A stretch of 8,391 nt of DNA. Origin: Acidiferrobacterales bacterium (GTDB lineage: Bacteria; Pseudomonadota; Gammaproteobacteria; Acidiferrobacterales; Sulfurifustaceae). Numbering within the stretch: position 1 is the stretch's first letter; every line of letters begins with the position of its first letter. This document shows positions 1 to 6,383 of the stretch, piece after piece. A model generated the notes under the pieces. The model was not told the DNA's origin and searched no databases. It saw only the letters and a program-made list of their open reading frames with translations. Where the stretch lies: contig CAKKQL010000089.1 in NCBI GenBank assembly GCA_919902095.1, forward strand, positions 1-8,391. The letters run 5' to 3'. The position numbers were made by a program, and so were the translations under genes.

Positions 1-461
1 CCGAACCAGAACGCAAGCACCACCGCATACACGACCGCGACGCCGGCCAGCATGGACGGCGACACCCACAGGATCTGGCCGACGAGCAGGTCCTTCAGGT
101 ATTCGCCGGCATGCGGATCGTGGCTCAGCAGCAGCACGGCGGCACTCGCCGCGAGCACGAAGCTGGCGCCGATGAGCGCCTCCTGGGTCTGCGGCCAGCG
201 CTTCTCGCTCCAGCTCAGCGCGAGACCGCCGAGCAGCGCCGCGCCCACGGCCGCGAACTGCATCCCCGGCCCCTGCGACGCCCAGCCGAAACTGTAGGCG
301 GCGATGACGCCGAGCGCGGCAATTTGCGCAATCGCCAGATCGATGAAGACGATGCCGCGCTTGAGCACCTCCTGACCGAGCGGCACGTGGGTGGCGAGCA
401 CCAGCAGGCCGGCGGCAAGCGCCGGCAGCAGAATGGCGGGATCGAGGGCCTCGAGATTCAT
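1..461 (-). CDS. Metal (zinc-type) ABC transporter permease, ZnuB-like, 3' end cut by window edge
   Basis: This is the integral inner-membrane permease of a metal-ion ABC importer of the ABC-3 (ZnuB/TroC) family, which passes Zn2+ or a similar metal from the periplasmic binding protein into the cytoplasm. An open frame of 153 codons runs from ATG at 461 to the window edge without a stop; the rest lies outside. The protein starts MNLEALDPAILLPALAAG and alternates hydrophobic segments (about residues 8-24, 38-58, 67-83, 96-114 and 136-153) with short polar loops. Residues around 35-50 (KRGIVFIDLAIAQIAALG) and 114-135 (SHDPHAGEYLKDLLVGQILW) match what I recall of this family. Its start overlaps the stop of the binding-protein gene as ATGA, so translation is probably coupled. 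Metal identity is inferred from family and neighbours; manganese or iron cannot be excluded. Confidence 0.88.
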   Translation of the reverse strand, partial: MNLEALDPAILLPALAAGLLVLATHVPLGQEVLKRGIVFIDLAIAQIAALGVIAAYSFGWASQGPGMQFAAVGAALLGGLALSWSEKRWPQTQEALIGASFVLAASAAVLLLSHDPHAGEYLKDLLVGQILWVSPSMLAGVAVVYAVVLAFWF

Positions 462-1363
462 TTCGTCGCCTCCAGCAGCCGTGCGAGCGTATCGTCAAAC
501 AGGCTGAAAAGGTTTGCCGCCTGTTCGTTGCCGCCGACGGTGAATGGCAGCACCACAGCGCGGATGCCGGTCTGCTGCGCGAGCCATTCCGAGGGGCGGC
601 CGTCCTGGTACGCTGCGCGCAGCACCGCCTTGGCCGGTTGCGTTTTGAGCTGGGCCAGCACCTGTGCCAGATGCGTGGCGCTCGCCGGCACGCCCGGTTT
701 CGGTTCCAGCACCGCGACCTCGCGCAACCCGAGCCAGCGCAGCAGGTAGGTCCAGCCACCCTGGTGCTGGCTCACGACCGCGACGCCTTTGAGCGGCGCC
801 GCGGTTTGTTCCCAGCGCGCAATCGCCGCGGTCCAGCGCGTGCTGAAATCGCGGTAACGCGCCTGGTAGTGCGCCGCCTGCGCCGGATCGACAGCGGCGA
901 GACGCTGGGCGAGCGCTTGCGCCACGCGCGCGATGTTGCGCGGATCGGTCTGGAGGTGCGGGTTACCGGCGGCATGGATGTCGCCCATGGCGCGGTCGAG
1001 TTTCGCCGGCACGTCGAGCAGCCGCACGTAATCCGCGGCCACGAAGTAACCCGGCATCCCCGGTTGCACGCGTGCATTGCCGGCGGAGCGCAGCAGCAGC
1101 GGCAGCCAGCCGTCCTCGAGTTCGGCGCCGGTGCAGGCCACGAGGTCGGCGTTGCGCACGCGCGCAATCAGGCTCGGGCGCGCCTCGATGTAGTGCGGGT
1201 CCTGACGCGCGCTGGTGGCGGTATACACCGCCACCGCGTCGCCACCGAGTTCGGTCGCGAGCGCGCCCCATTCCGGTTCGCAGGCAAACACCTTGAGCGC
1301 GGCTTGCGCCGGCGCCCCCGCCAGACCGTACGACACGGCAAGAACGATCAGAAACTTTTTCAT
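458..1363 (-). CDS. Periplasmic metal-binding protein of ABC transporter, ZnuA/TroA-like
   Basis: This is the solute-binding protein that would capture Zn2+ in the periplasm and hand it to the permease encoded just downstream. The 301-residue product starts with a Sec signal peptide (MKKFLIVLAV..., predicted cleavage after AQA near residue 21). The usual metal-ligand histidines of cluster A-I binding proteins are visible as H57 in DPHYIEARPS, H136 in GNPHLQTDP and H200 in SQHQGGWTYLLRWLGL; an acidic residue near the C-terminus (E280 or D290) could be the fourth ligand. The long His-rich loop of E. coli ZnuA is absent: the stretch before H136 is short and has only H130. A good Shine-Dalgarno GGAGAGG (minus strand, 1375-1369) lies 5 nt before the ATG and overlaps the stop of the preceding porin gene. 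The stop overlaps the permease start by ATGA. The family call is firm; zinc specificity is inferred. Confidence 0.92.
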   Translation of the reverse strand: MKKFLIVLAVSYGLAGAPAQAALKVFACEPEWGALATELGGDAVAVYTATSARQDPHYIEARPSLIARVRNADLVACTGAELEDGWLPLLLRSAGNARVQPGMPGYFVAADYVRLLDVPAKLDRAMGDIHAAGNPHLQTDPRNIARVAQALAQRLAAVDPAQAAHYQARYRDFSTRWTAAIARWEQTAAPLKGVAVVSQHQGGWTYLLRWLGLREVAVLEPKPGVPASATHLAQVLAQLKTQPAKAVLRAAYQDGRPSEWLAQQTGIRAVVLPFTVGGNEQAANLFSLFDDTLARLLEATK

Positions 1364-1368
1364 CGCAG

Positions 1369-1375
1369 CCTCTCC
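1369..1375 (-). promoter_or_regulatory. Ribosome binding site of the binding-protein gene, overlapping the porin stop
   Basis: GGAGAGG on the minus strand lies 5 nt before the ATG at 1363. Its first G is the last base of the porin gene's TAG stop codon, so ribosomes ending the porin could load directly on the next gene. Confidence 0.75.
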
Positions 1376-2703
1376 TAGAATCCGTGCGCGCCGTGCGCGC
1401 CCAGGCTCATGATGTATTGCAGGTACAACTGTGTGTCCTTCTCGTTCAGCCGCGATTCGTCGCGGTTGACCTGGAACCGCAGGCGGCTGAACTCGCTGTT
1501 GGAATAGTCCAGCATCAGGCTCGCGCGCTTCGGGTTGTGCCCCTGGTTGTCGAGCACCGTGCCCGCGAGTGCGGCATCCACGGCGTCGGACCTGAGCTTG
1601 TCGAAGCGCAACCCCGCGCGCCAGCGCGGCCTGAACTGGTATATCCCCTGGGCGTACCAGCCCTTCTGTTTGCCGCGGTAGCTGAGCGGTGTCCCCGCCG
1701 AAGCCGGGTCGAACGTGCCGTCCTCGTCGCGCGCGAAGTATTCCGTCTGGAACTTGAAGTTCCGCTCCCGGGGGTTACCGTCCGGCGCCCACTTCCAGAC
1801 GAAATCCACGCCGGTCAGATCGCTGGTGCCGGTGTAGAGGTCGGTGGCTGAGCCGTTCGTGGTCGCGCGGCTTGCCGACTCCGCCTTGAGTCGCGAAATG
1901 CCCGCACGCCACGAGTGATCGGTGCCGACGTCGCCGCCGATGCGCATGAACGCCGTATTCGTGCCCTTGCCGTTCCTGGCCGCGCCGCCGGCGGGGAAGT
2001 TGCCGCCGCGCAGCACCTCGGCGCCCAGCTCCATAAAGAGGTCGGTCGGCGCCACCCAGCGCAGTTGCACGCCGTCGTCCTTATACTGGTTGCCGAGCAT
2101 GGCGCGGTAGACGAGCGGCTGGTCGGCGAAGTCCCAGGCGTGCGCGTGGACGGAGTTGAGGTAGCCGACGCCGGAGAGAAAGCGCCCGCCGCGCGCGGTG
2201 AACCCGCTGCCGAGGGACAGGGTTTCAACATAGGCCTCTTCGACCTCGGTCGTGTTTTCCGCAGTGAGCGCGGCGGTGAACTGGCCACGGAACTTGTCGT
2301 CGACGTTGGCGCTCATGACCAGCTCGGACTCGCCGAGCCGGAAGCCCTTGTCACCGGGACCGGTTTCCGCACCGAGCGCGAAGCCGGGGAGCGCATAGGT
2401 GGTCGGGTCTTTCGAAAGGCCCGCGAGTTTGCCGTCGAGAATCAAGCTAATCGCCGGGTTGAAGGCGTTGGATGTCACCTTGCCGCCGGCGCGGGCGGTT
2501 GCCGTCTCGGTTGGCGCAGGTTGGGCTGCAACTTTCGACGACTCGACACTTTGCAGGCGTTCTTCGAGCACACGGATGCGATTCTCGTAATCCTGTTTCA
2601 TGCGTTTAATCTCATCGCGCAGTTCCGCAAGCTCGGGTGACTGGGCGTAAGCCGGTGTGATCAGGGCCAATGCGATGGCCAGCCCCAGCAATGTGCGTGA
2701 CAT
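1375..2703 (-). CDS. Outer-membrane beta-barrel protein with N-terminal coiled coil, porin-like, in metal-uptake operon
   Basis: The predicted 442-residue exported protein has a signal peptide at 1-20 (ending PAYA before Q21), a charged heptad-like helix at about 23-56 (ELAELRDEIKRMKQDYENRI) and a Pro/Ala/Thr linker. The remainder, from about 80, is rich in alternating aromatic and polar residues and ends in a terminal phenylalanine after a strand-like DTQLYLQYIMSLG, typical of the outer-membrane assembly signal. The last residues, GAHGAHGF, place two histidines near the end. No TonB box or plug domain is evident, so a porin-like channel is more likely than a TonB-dependent receptor. I chose ATG at 2703 because GGAGG (minus strand 2715-2711) lies 7 nt upstream and the signal peptide begins there; an in-frame TTG at 2727 adds eight residues without support. 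The stop lies 11 nt before the binding-protein start. A role in moving zinc or a zinc chelate across the outer membrane is inferred from context only. Confidence 0.8.
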   Translation of the reverse strand: MSRTLLGLAIALALITPAYAQSPELAELRDEIKRMKQDYENRIRVLEERLQSVESSKVAAQPAPTETATARAGGKVTSNAFNPAISLILDGKLAGLSKDPTTYALPGFALGAETGPGDKGFRLGESELVMSANVDDKFRGQFTAALTAENTTEVEEAYVETLSLGSGFTARGGRFLSGVGYLNSVHAHAWDFADQPLVYRAMLGNQYKDDGVQLRWVAPTDLFMELGAEVLRGGNFPAGGAARNGKGTNTAFMRIGGDVGTDHSWRAGISRLKAESASRATTNGSATDLYTGTSDLTGVDFVWKWAPDGNPRERNFKFQTEYFARDEDGTFDPASAGTPLSYRGKQKGWYAQGIYQFRPRWRAGLRFDKLRSDAVDAALAGTVLDNQGHNPKRASLMLDYSNSEFSRLRFQVNRDESRLNEKDTQLYLQYIMSLGAHGAHGF

Positions 2704-2710
2704 GACGTTG

Positions 2711-2715
2711 CCTCC
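2711..2715 (-). promoter_or_regulatory. Ribosome binding site that decides the porin start
   Basis: GGAGG on the minus strand, 7 nt before ATG at 2703. It supports that ATG over the in-frame TTG at 2727, since the site would lie inside the coding region if TTG were used. Confidence 0.75.
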
Positions 2716-2728
2716 AGAAAGTTTCAAT

Positions 2729-2746
2729 GCCGGCCAGACGGCCGGC
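2729..2746 (-). repeat. GC-rich hairpin (7-bp stem) upstream of the porin gene
   Basis: GCCGGCC and GGCCGGC form a perfect 7-bp stem with a 4-base loop, within the 97-nt gap between the small secreted protein and the porin. No U-run follows on the minus strand, so it is not a canonical terminator. It could tune expression of the porin relative to the first gene or protect the mRNA. Confidence 0.5.
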
Positions 2747-2759
2747 GGAACGCGAAACG

Positions 2760-2779
2760 CCGGGCGAAAACACGCCCGG
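2760..2779 (-). repeat. Second GC-rich hairpin (7-bp stem) upstream of the porin gene
   Basis: CCGGGCG and CGCCCGG pair perfectly around a 6-base loop, 13 bases from the hairpin at 2729-2746. The two are unrelated in sequence. Like its neighbour it lacks a following U-run on the minus strand. Confidence 0.5.
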
Positions 2780-2800
2780 GCGGGTCAGATCGGGAACGGC

Positions 2801-3094
2801 TTAAACAGCGCGGGGAGGAGCACGCACGGCATAGGCCGCCGTGGGCTGTGATGGAAGAGGGTTTGACGGAAGACGGACGGCCACGATGGTCGCGGCGGTC
2901 GCGGTGAAGGGCAGGGTCTTGGCGGCGACTGCCGTATCCAGACCGCTTGCAAGGGAATGTTGTGCGCACGGGACGTTGTGCTTGTGCAGCGCATGGTCGT
3001 ACTCGTGCGCCAGCGCCGCCGCCTGCGCCAGCACGAAGCACGCGGCCAGCAGCCAGGCAACGATGCGTGAACTGGATTTGGGCATGGAGCGCAT
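2801..3094 (-). CDS. Small secreted histidine-containing protein heading the metal-uptake cluster
   Basis: The predicted product has 97 residues. An N-terminal hydrophobic segment (about 11-29, IVAWLLAACFVLAQAAALA) looks like a Sec signal peptide. It is followed at once by a His/Cys patch with H30, H34, H37, H39, C43 and H46 (pattern H-x3-H-x2-H-x-H-x3-C-x2-H), suitable for binding a transition metal. The rest is Ala/Pro/Thr-rich with low complexity and ends YAVRAPPRAV. Small exported proteins of the DUF2946-like kind have a comparable layout and a C-terminal RAPP-like end, but I cannot confirm membership. Its place at the head of a zinc-type uptake cluster suggests a periplasmic metal carrier or scavenger; this is inference. 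A second ATG at 3085 is an alternative start; neither has a clear ribosome binding site. The strong promoter just upstream and the coherent signal peptide plus metal patch argue that it is real. Confidence 0.7.
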   Translation of the reverse strand: MRSMPKSSSRIVAWLLAACFVLAQAAALAHEYDHALHKHNVPCAQHSLASGLDTAVAAKTLPFTATAATIVAVRLPSNPLPSQPTAAYAVRAPPRAV

Positions 3095-3104
3095 GGGCGC
3101 GGCG

Positions 3105-3132
3105 ATTATATTCCGTATTCGGTTTACTTCAA
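3105..3132 (-). promoter_or_regulatory. Sigma-70-like promoter of the metal-uptake cluster
   Basis: On the minus strand TTGAAG (3132-3127) and a perfect TATAAT (3110-3105) are separated by 16 nt. The -35 box is formed by the last two codons of the acetyltransferase gene (TTG AAG, then TAA). The -10 ends only 10 nt before the ATG at 3094, so transcription would begin within a few bases of the start codon. A short dyad, CCG-N4-CGG, lies in the spacer (3113-3122) and could be an operator half-structure, but I see no clear Zur box. Confidence 0.65.
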
Positions 3133-3609
3133 TTCGAGCAACACCGCGATTTCATCGCAGCGGTTGAATTTGTAGCACTTCACGCACACGCTCCAGACCT
3201 TTTCCGGCAGCGTTTCCTTGGGCACGGTCTTGAAGCCGAGCTTGTGGAAGAACTCCGGCACGTAGGTCAGGGCCATGAGGCGCTTCAGGCCGATGGCGCG
3301 CGCCTCCGCAGCCAGCCGTTCGACGAGCGCCTTGCCCAGGCCGCGGCCCTTGAAGGCGTCATCCACCACCAGGCTGCGGACCTCGCCCAGATCGTCGGTG
3401 AAAATCTCAAGCGCGCCGCAGGCGGCGACCTTGCCGTCGGCCTCGATCACGAAAAAATCGCGCAGGTGACGGTAGAGCTCGTTCATGGTGCGCGGCAGCA
3501 GGTTGCCCTGCGCGGAATAGATTTCGAGCAGGTGGTGGACGTAGGGCACGTCGCCGATCGCCGCCGGGCGGATGCGCAGCGCGGTCCTGGAAAGTTCAGG
3601 CAGAGGCAC
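3124..3609 (-). CDS. GNAT acetyltransferase, short ArgA-like N-acetylglutamate synthase type
   Basis: This 161-residue cytoplasmic protein is a single GNAT domain that transfers acetyl from acetyl-CoA. The domain starts near residue 11 (LRIRPAAIGDV); the acetyl-CoA binding loop is FKGRGLGKAL at 86-95, preceded by the strand EVRSLVVDD, and PEFFHKLGFKTVPKETLPEKVW follows from about 118. This C-terminal segment resembles the acetyltransferase half of ArgA and the short stand-alone synthases that make N-acetylglutamate for arginine synthesis. The amino-acid-kinase domain of full-length ArgA is absent. The frame opens at GTG (3609-3607), overlapping the last 14 nt of recN; the next Met is residue 42, inside the fold, so GTG is the likely start. 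It appears co-transcribed with nadK-recN. The GNAT assignment is firm; glutamate as substrate is likely but not proven. Confidence 0.85.
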   Translation of the reverse strand: MPLPELSRTALRIRPAAIGDVPYVHHLLEIYSAQGNLLPRTMNELYRHLRDFFVIEADGKVAACGALEIFTDDLGEVRSLVVDDAFKGRGLGKALVERLAAEARAIGLKRLMALTYVPEFFHKLGFKTVPKETLPEKVWSVCVKCYKFNRCDEIAVLLELK

Positions 3610-5269
3610 GTTCCAGCATGTCCTTGGCGTGGGCGAGGGTCTGCTTGCTGATCTCGACGCCGCCGATCATACGCGCGATCTCATCCACGCGCTCGCTGGC
3701 CGAGAGCGGTTTGACGTCCACGCGTGTGGCGCCCTTGACGTTGCGCTTGGCGACCTGCAGGTGCCGGTCGCCTTGGGCCGCGACTTGCGCCAAGTGGGTG
3801 ATGACCAGCGCCTGGCGCGATTGGCCGAGCGCGCGCAGCTTGTTGCCGACGATTTCGGCCACGCGCCCGCCGATGCCGACATCGACCTCGTCGAAAATGA
3901 GCGTCGGGATGCGCCCGAGGCCGGCGAGCACCACTTGCAGCGCCAGGCTCACGCGCGAGAGCTCGCCGCCCGAGGCGACCTTGTTAAGCGGCTTCACCGG
4001 CTGGCCGGGGTTGGCGCTCACCAGAAACTCCGCGCGCTCAAGGCCGTGCGCCGAGAGTTCGCCCGCGGGCAGCGGCGTCAGCGCCACCTCGAATTTGCCG
4101 CCGGGCATGCCGAGTTCCTGCATGTGCTGGGTCACGCTTTTGCCGAGCTTGCCGGCCGCCTGTTGCCGTCCCTTGGAAAGCTCCTGCGCAATCTTGAGAT
4201 AGCCTGCGCGTGCCGCCTTGACCTCGTCCGCGAGCTTGCCGAGGTTGGTGTCGTAGTTCTCGATGTCATCGAGCTCGGTGCGCAGTTGTTGCGCCAGCGC
4301 CGGCAGTGCTTCCGGCGGCACGCGGTGCTTGCGCGCCAGATCGTGCACCGACGCCATGCGGCTTTCCACCTGCGCCAGCCGTTGCGGGTCGAGGTCGAGG
4401 CCGTCGAGGTACTGGTGCAGGCGCGCGGCGGCCTCGTCAATCTGGATGGACGCCTCGTTGAGCAGCGCCTGGAATTCGTTAAGGCGTGGGTCGTGCTTCG
4501 CCAGCGCTTCGAGACGGCTCAGGACGCGCGCGAGACCGCGCGCCAGCGCCTGTTCCTCGTCGTCGTAGAGCGTCTGGGTCACGGCCTGCACGCCCTCGAC
4601 CAGTTCGGCGCCGTGGGCGAGGCGCGCGTGCTCCTCTTCGAGTTGCGGGATTTCCTCGGCCTTGAGACCGAGGGCATCGAGTTCGCGCACCTGATAGCGC
4701 AGCAGTTCCAGCCGCGCCTCGCGGTCGGCGCTCTGGCGCGTGAGCGCCTCCAGCCGGTCGGTCAGCAATTGCAGGGTCTGATGGCGTTCGGCCACGGTCG
4801 CCGCCGTCTCCTCGAGCCCGGCGTAGACGTCGAGCGTGTCGCGCTGCACGTCGCGCTTGAGCAGCGACTGGTGTTCATGCTGGCCGTGAACGTCCACCAG
4901 CAGGTCGCCGAGTTCGCGCAACTGCTGCAGCGGTACCGGCCGGCCGTTGATGAAGGCCCGGGATGGCTTGTCGGTTTCGATGACGCGCCGCAGCACGCAT
5001 TCCTGATCGTCGAACAGCTCCTGCTGCTTCAGCCAGCGCGCCGCCGGCGATGCGGGCTTGAGCGCAAACGCGGCCGTGACCTCGGCGCGCGTGGCGCCGT
5101 GACGGACGACGCCCGCCTCGGCGCGCTCGCCGAGCGCCAGCGCGAGGGCGTCGATGACGATGGATTTGCCGGCGCCGGTTTCGCCGGTGAGCACCGTCAG
5201 CCCGCCGTCGAGGCCGAGCTCCAGGCGTTCGATGAGGGCGACATCACGGATGGCCAGATGCGCCAGCAT
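3596..5269 (-). CDS. recN: DNA repair ATPase RecN
   Basis: RecN is an SMC-like ATPase that acts early in recombinational repair of double-strand breaks, tethering DNA ends. The 557-residue product, the usual length, has the Walker A GETGAGKS at 29-36 after the standard N-terminus MLAHLAIRDVALIERLEL. A charged coiled-coil middle spans about 155-380, the ABC signature ASGGELSR is at 432-439, and Walker B TLIFDEVD at 456-463 is followed by GIGG and the switch segment VITHLAQVA. ATG at 5269 is chosen because it matches the family N-terminus; the frame is open further upstream to 5425, but that part lies inside nadK and has no conserved character. The start is 1 nt after the nadK stop (TGAGATG) without a good ribosome binding site, implying translational coupling. 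No LexA-type CTGT-N8-ACAG box was seen near nadK or recN, so SOS control is not evident here. Confidence 0.97.
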   Translation of the reverse strand: MLAHLAIRDVALIERLELGLDGGLTVLTGETGAGKSIVIDALALALGERAEAGVVRHGATRAEVTAAFALKPASPAARWLKQQELFDDQECVLRRVIETDKPSRAFINGRPVPLQQLRELGDLLVDVHGQHEHQSLLKRDVQRDTLDVYAGLEETAATVAERHQTLQLLTDRLEALTRQSADREARLELLRYQVRELDALGLKAEEIPQLEEEHARLAHGAELVEGVQAVTQTLYDDEEQALARGLARVLSRLEALAKHDPRLNEFQALLNEASIQIDEAAARLHQYLDGLDLDPQRLAQVESRMASVHDLARKHRVPPEALPALAQQLRTELDDIENYDTNLGKLADEVKAARAGYLKIAQELSKGRQQAAGKLGKSVTQHMQELGMPGGKFEVALTPLPAGELSAHGLERAEFLVSANPGQPVKPLNKVASGGELSRVSLALQVVLAGLGRIPTLIFDEVDVGIGGRVAEIVGNKLRALGQSRQALVITHLAQVAAQGDRHLQVAKRNVKGATRVDVKPLSASERVDEIARMIGGVEISKQTLAHAKDMLERASA

Positions 5270-5270
5270 C

Positions 5271-6149
5271 TCAGAGTTTTTTGCCCCAGTGCAGCTTTTC
5301 GCGCAGCACGTCGAAGTGGCTGCGACCGGAGGGATGGACCAGCTCGATGGCCGCGTCCGCGCGGCGCACGTAGATGTGATCGCCGTCTTCAAGCGAGAAG
5401 CTCGATTGTCCGTCAAAGCTGACATAGGCCTGATGCTGTTCGAGTCCGACCATCACCACCTCGATGACGCTGTCGCTCGACACCACGATCGGGCGGTTGG
5501 AGAACGTGTGCGGACAGATCGGCACGACCACGAGCGCCGGCAACGCCGGATGCAGAATCGGGCCGCCGGCGGAGAGCGCGTACGCCGTCGAGCCGGTGGG
5601 GCTGGCGACGATGACGCCGTCGCCGCGCGTCGAAGTCACGAATTCGCCGTCGAGATAGGTCTCGAACTCGATCAGGCGCGCGAGTTCGCCCTTGGTGACG
5701 ATGACGTCGTTGAACGCCGAGGCGGTGTGCACGATCTTGCCCTTGCGCATGATTTCGGCGGCGAGCAGCAGCCGCGACTCCGACTGGTAGTCGCCGTCGA
5801 GGATGCGGCCGATTTCGGTCAACATGTCGTCCGGACGGATATCGGCGAGGAACCCGAGGCGGCCGAGGTTGACGCCGATGAGGGGGACCCGGTGCGGCGC
5901 CAGATGACGCGCCACGTTCAGCAGCGTGCCGTCGCCGCCGACAACGATGGCGAGGTCGACGTGCTTGCCGATGGCGTCCAGGCCGTGACCCGGGGCGAAA
6001 CCCGAGTTCAACAGGGCGGCGGTGCCTTCCTCCAGCACGACCGTGAGCCCGCGGACGCGCAGGAATTCGCCGAGCCGCACGATGTGCTCGGCGGCCAGCG
6101 GGTCGCGCGGTTTGCCGATAAGGCCGATAGTTTTGATGTTTTTCTTCAT
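5271..6149 (-). CDS. nadK: NAD kinase
   Basis: NadK phosphorylates NAD+ to NADP+ in the cytoplasm, using ATP (or polyphosphate in some members), and sets the NADP(H) pool. The 292-residue product has the catalytic GGDGTLL at 71-77 (D73), NLGRLGFLADI at 94-104, the conserved FNDV at 146-149 and the glycine-rich NAD-binding segment GDGVIVASPTGSTAYALSAGGPI at 176-198, the complete set for the family. ATG at 6149 gives the usual N-terminus MKKNIKTIGLIGKPRD, with a weak GGCGGG in front. The frame could extend to 6200, but those 17 residues are atypical. It is the first gene of the minus-strand block and is divergent from hrcA across a 234-nt gap; recN follows after a single base. Confidence 0.97.
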   Translation of the reverse strand: MKKNIKTIGLIGKPRDPLAAEHIVRLGEFLRVRGLTVVLEEGTAALLNSGFAPGHGLDAIGKHVDLAIVVGGDGTLLNVARHLAPHRVPLIGVNLGRLGFLADIRPDDMLTEIGRILDGDYQSESRLLLAAEIMRKGKIVHTASAFNDVIVTKGELARLIEFETYLDGEFVTSTRGDGVIVASPTGSTAYALSAGGPILHPALPALVVVPICPHTFSNRPIVVSSDSVIEVVMVGLEQHQAYVSFDGQSSFSLEDGDHIYVRRADAAIELVHPSGRSHFDVLREKLHWGKKL

Positions 6150-6325
6150 GCTGCCCGCCAAAAATATGCATATCCGCGCGCCCAGCGCGCATCTCGGCAA
6201 CTGCTCCCGGCGTTACCCTATCTCCTGCTTCCCTGTAATCGCGCTTCCGGCGTCGCCCGGCCTTCCAGCATTCCTGCACGTCAAGCTAGCACGCGCGCCG
6301 GGGCAGTCCAATTGCGTCGCTACAC
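6150..6325. other. Divergent intergenic region between nadK and the hrcA operator
   Basis: This non-coding stretch must hold the nadK-recN promoter (minus strand), but no convincing -35/-10 pair could be picked out; TTGACG occurs on the minus strand at about 6283-6278 without a fitting -10. Two short symmetrical elements lie in the nadK leader: the palindrome ATATGCATAT (6164-6173) and a GCGCGC hairpin with a 3-base loop (6176-6190). No LexA or sigma-32 sequence is seen here. Confidence 0.5.
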
Positions 6326-6352
6326 TTGGCACTCTACCGCGGAGAGTGCTAA
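6326..6352. promoter_or_regulatory. CIRCE operator, binding site for HrcA
   Basis: TTGGCACTC (6326-6334), a 9-nt spacer and GAGTGCTAA (6344-6352) match the CIRCE consensus TTAGCACTC-N9-GAGTGCTAA with a single difference (G for A at position 3 of the left arm). It lies 31 nt before the hrcA start. In this family HrcA binds the element as a dimer and represses its own operon, and heat inactivates HrcA. This indicates autoregulation of hrcA, and of grpE-dnaK to the extent that transcription continues. Confidence 0.93.
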
Positions 6353-6355
6353 ATT
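6326..6355 (+). promoter_or_regulatory. Likely hrcA promoter embedded in CIRCE
   Basis: TTGGCA (6326-6331, five of six matches to TTGACA) and the extended -10 TGC-TAAATT (6347-6355) are 18 nt apart. Each promoter box falls in one CIRCE arm, so HrcA binding would block polymerase directly. Predicted transcription start is near 6362, leaving a leader of about 22 nt. The box choice is inference from spacing. Confidence 0.5.
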
Positions 6356-6383
6356 CAACCGGCATAAGCAACAGGTTGGTCCC

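Noticed and set aside
638..2640. Plus-strand open frames opposite the metal-uptake genes
   Set aside because: They are shadows of the minus-strand binding protein and porin; no ribosome binding sites or motifs support them.
2704..2727. TTG start for the porin at 2727
   Set aside because: GGAGG lies between this TTG and the ATG at 2703, correctly spaced for the latter, and the signal peptide starts at the ATG.
3572..5422. Long plus-strand open frame of 616 codons opposite recN
   Set aside because: It is fully antisense to the well-conserved recN, with Arg/Ala/Leu/Gln-rich composition typical of GC-rich antisense frames and no family motif.
5270..5425. Longer RecN starting at 5425
   Set aside because: The added 52 residues overlap nadK and are unlike RecN; the family N-terminus begins at 5269 with translational coupling.
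6150..6200. Longer NadK starting at 6200
   Set aside because: The extra 17 residues are atypical, while ATG 6149 gives the normal family N-terminus and has a weak binding site.
6150..6325. LexA box controlling nadK-recN
   Set aside because: CTGT occurs but no CTGT-N8-ACAG arrangement was found on either strand.
5154..6383. Upstream extension of the hrcA frame
   Set aside because: The extension runs antisense through nadK and recN and lacks recognisable domains; HrcA homology begins at the ATG at 6384, just after CIRCE.
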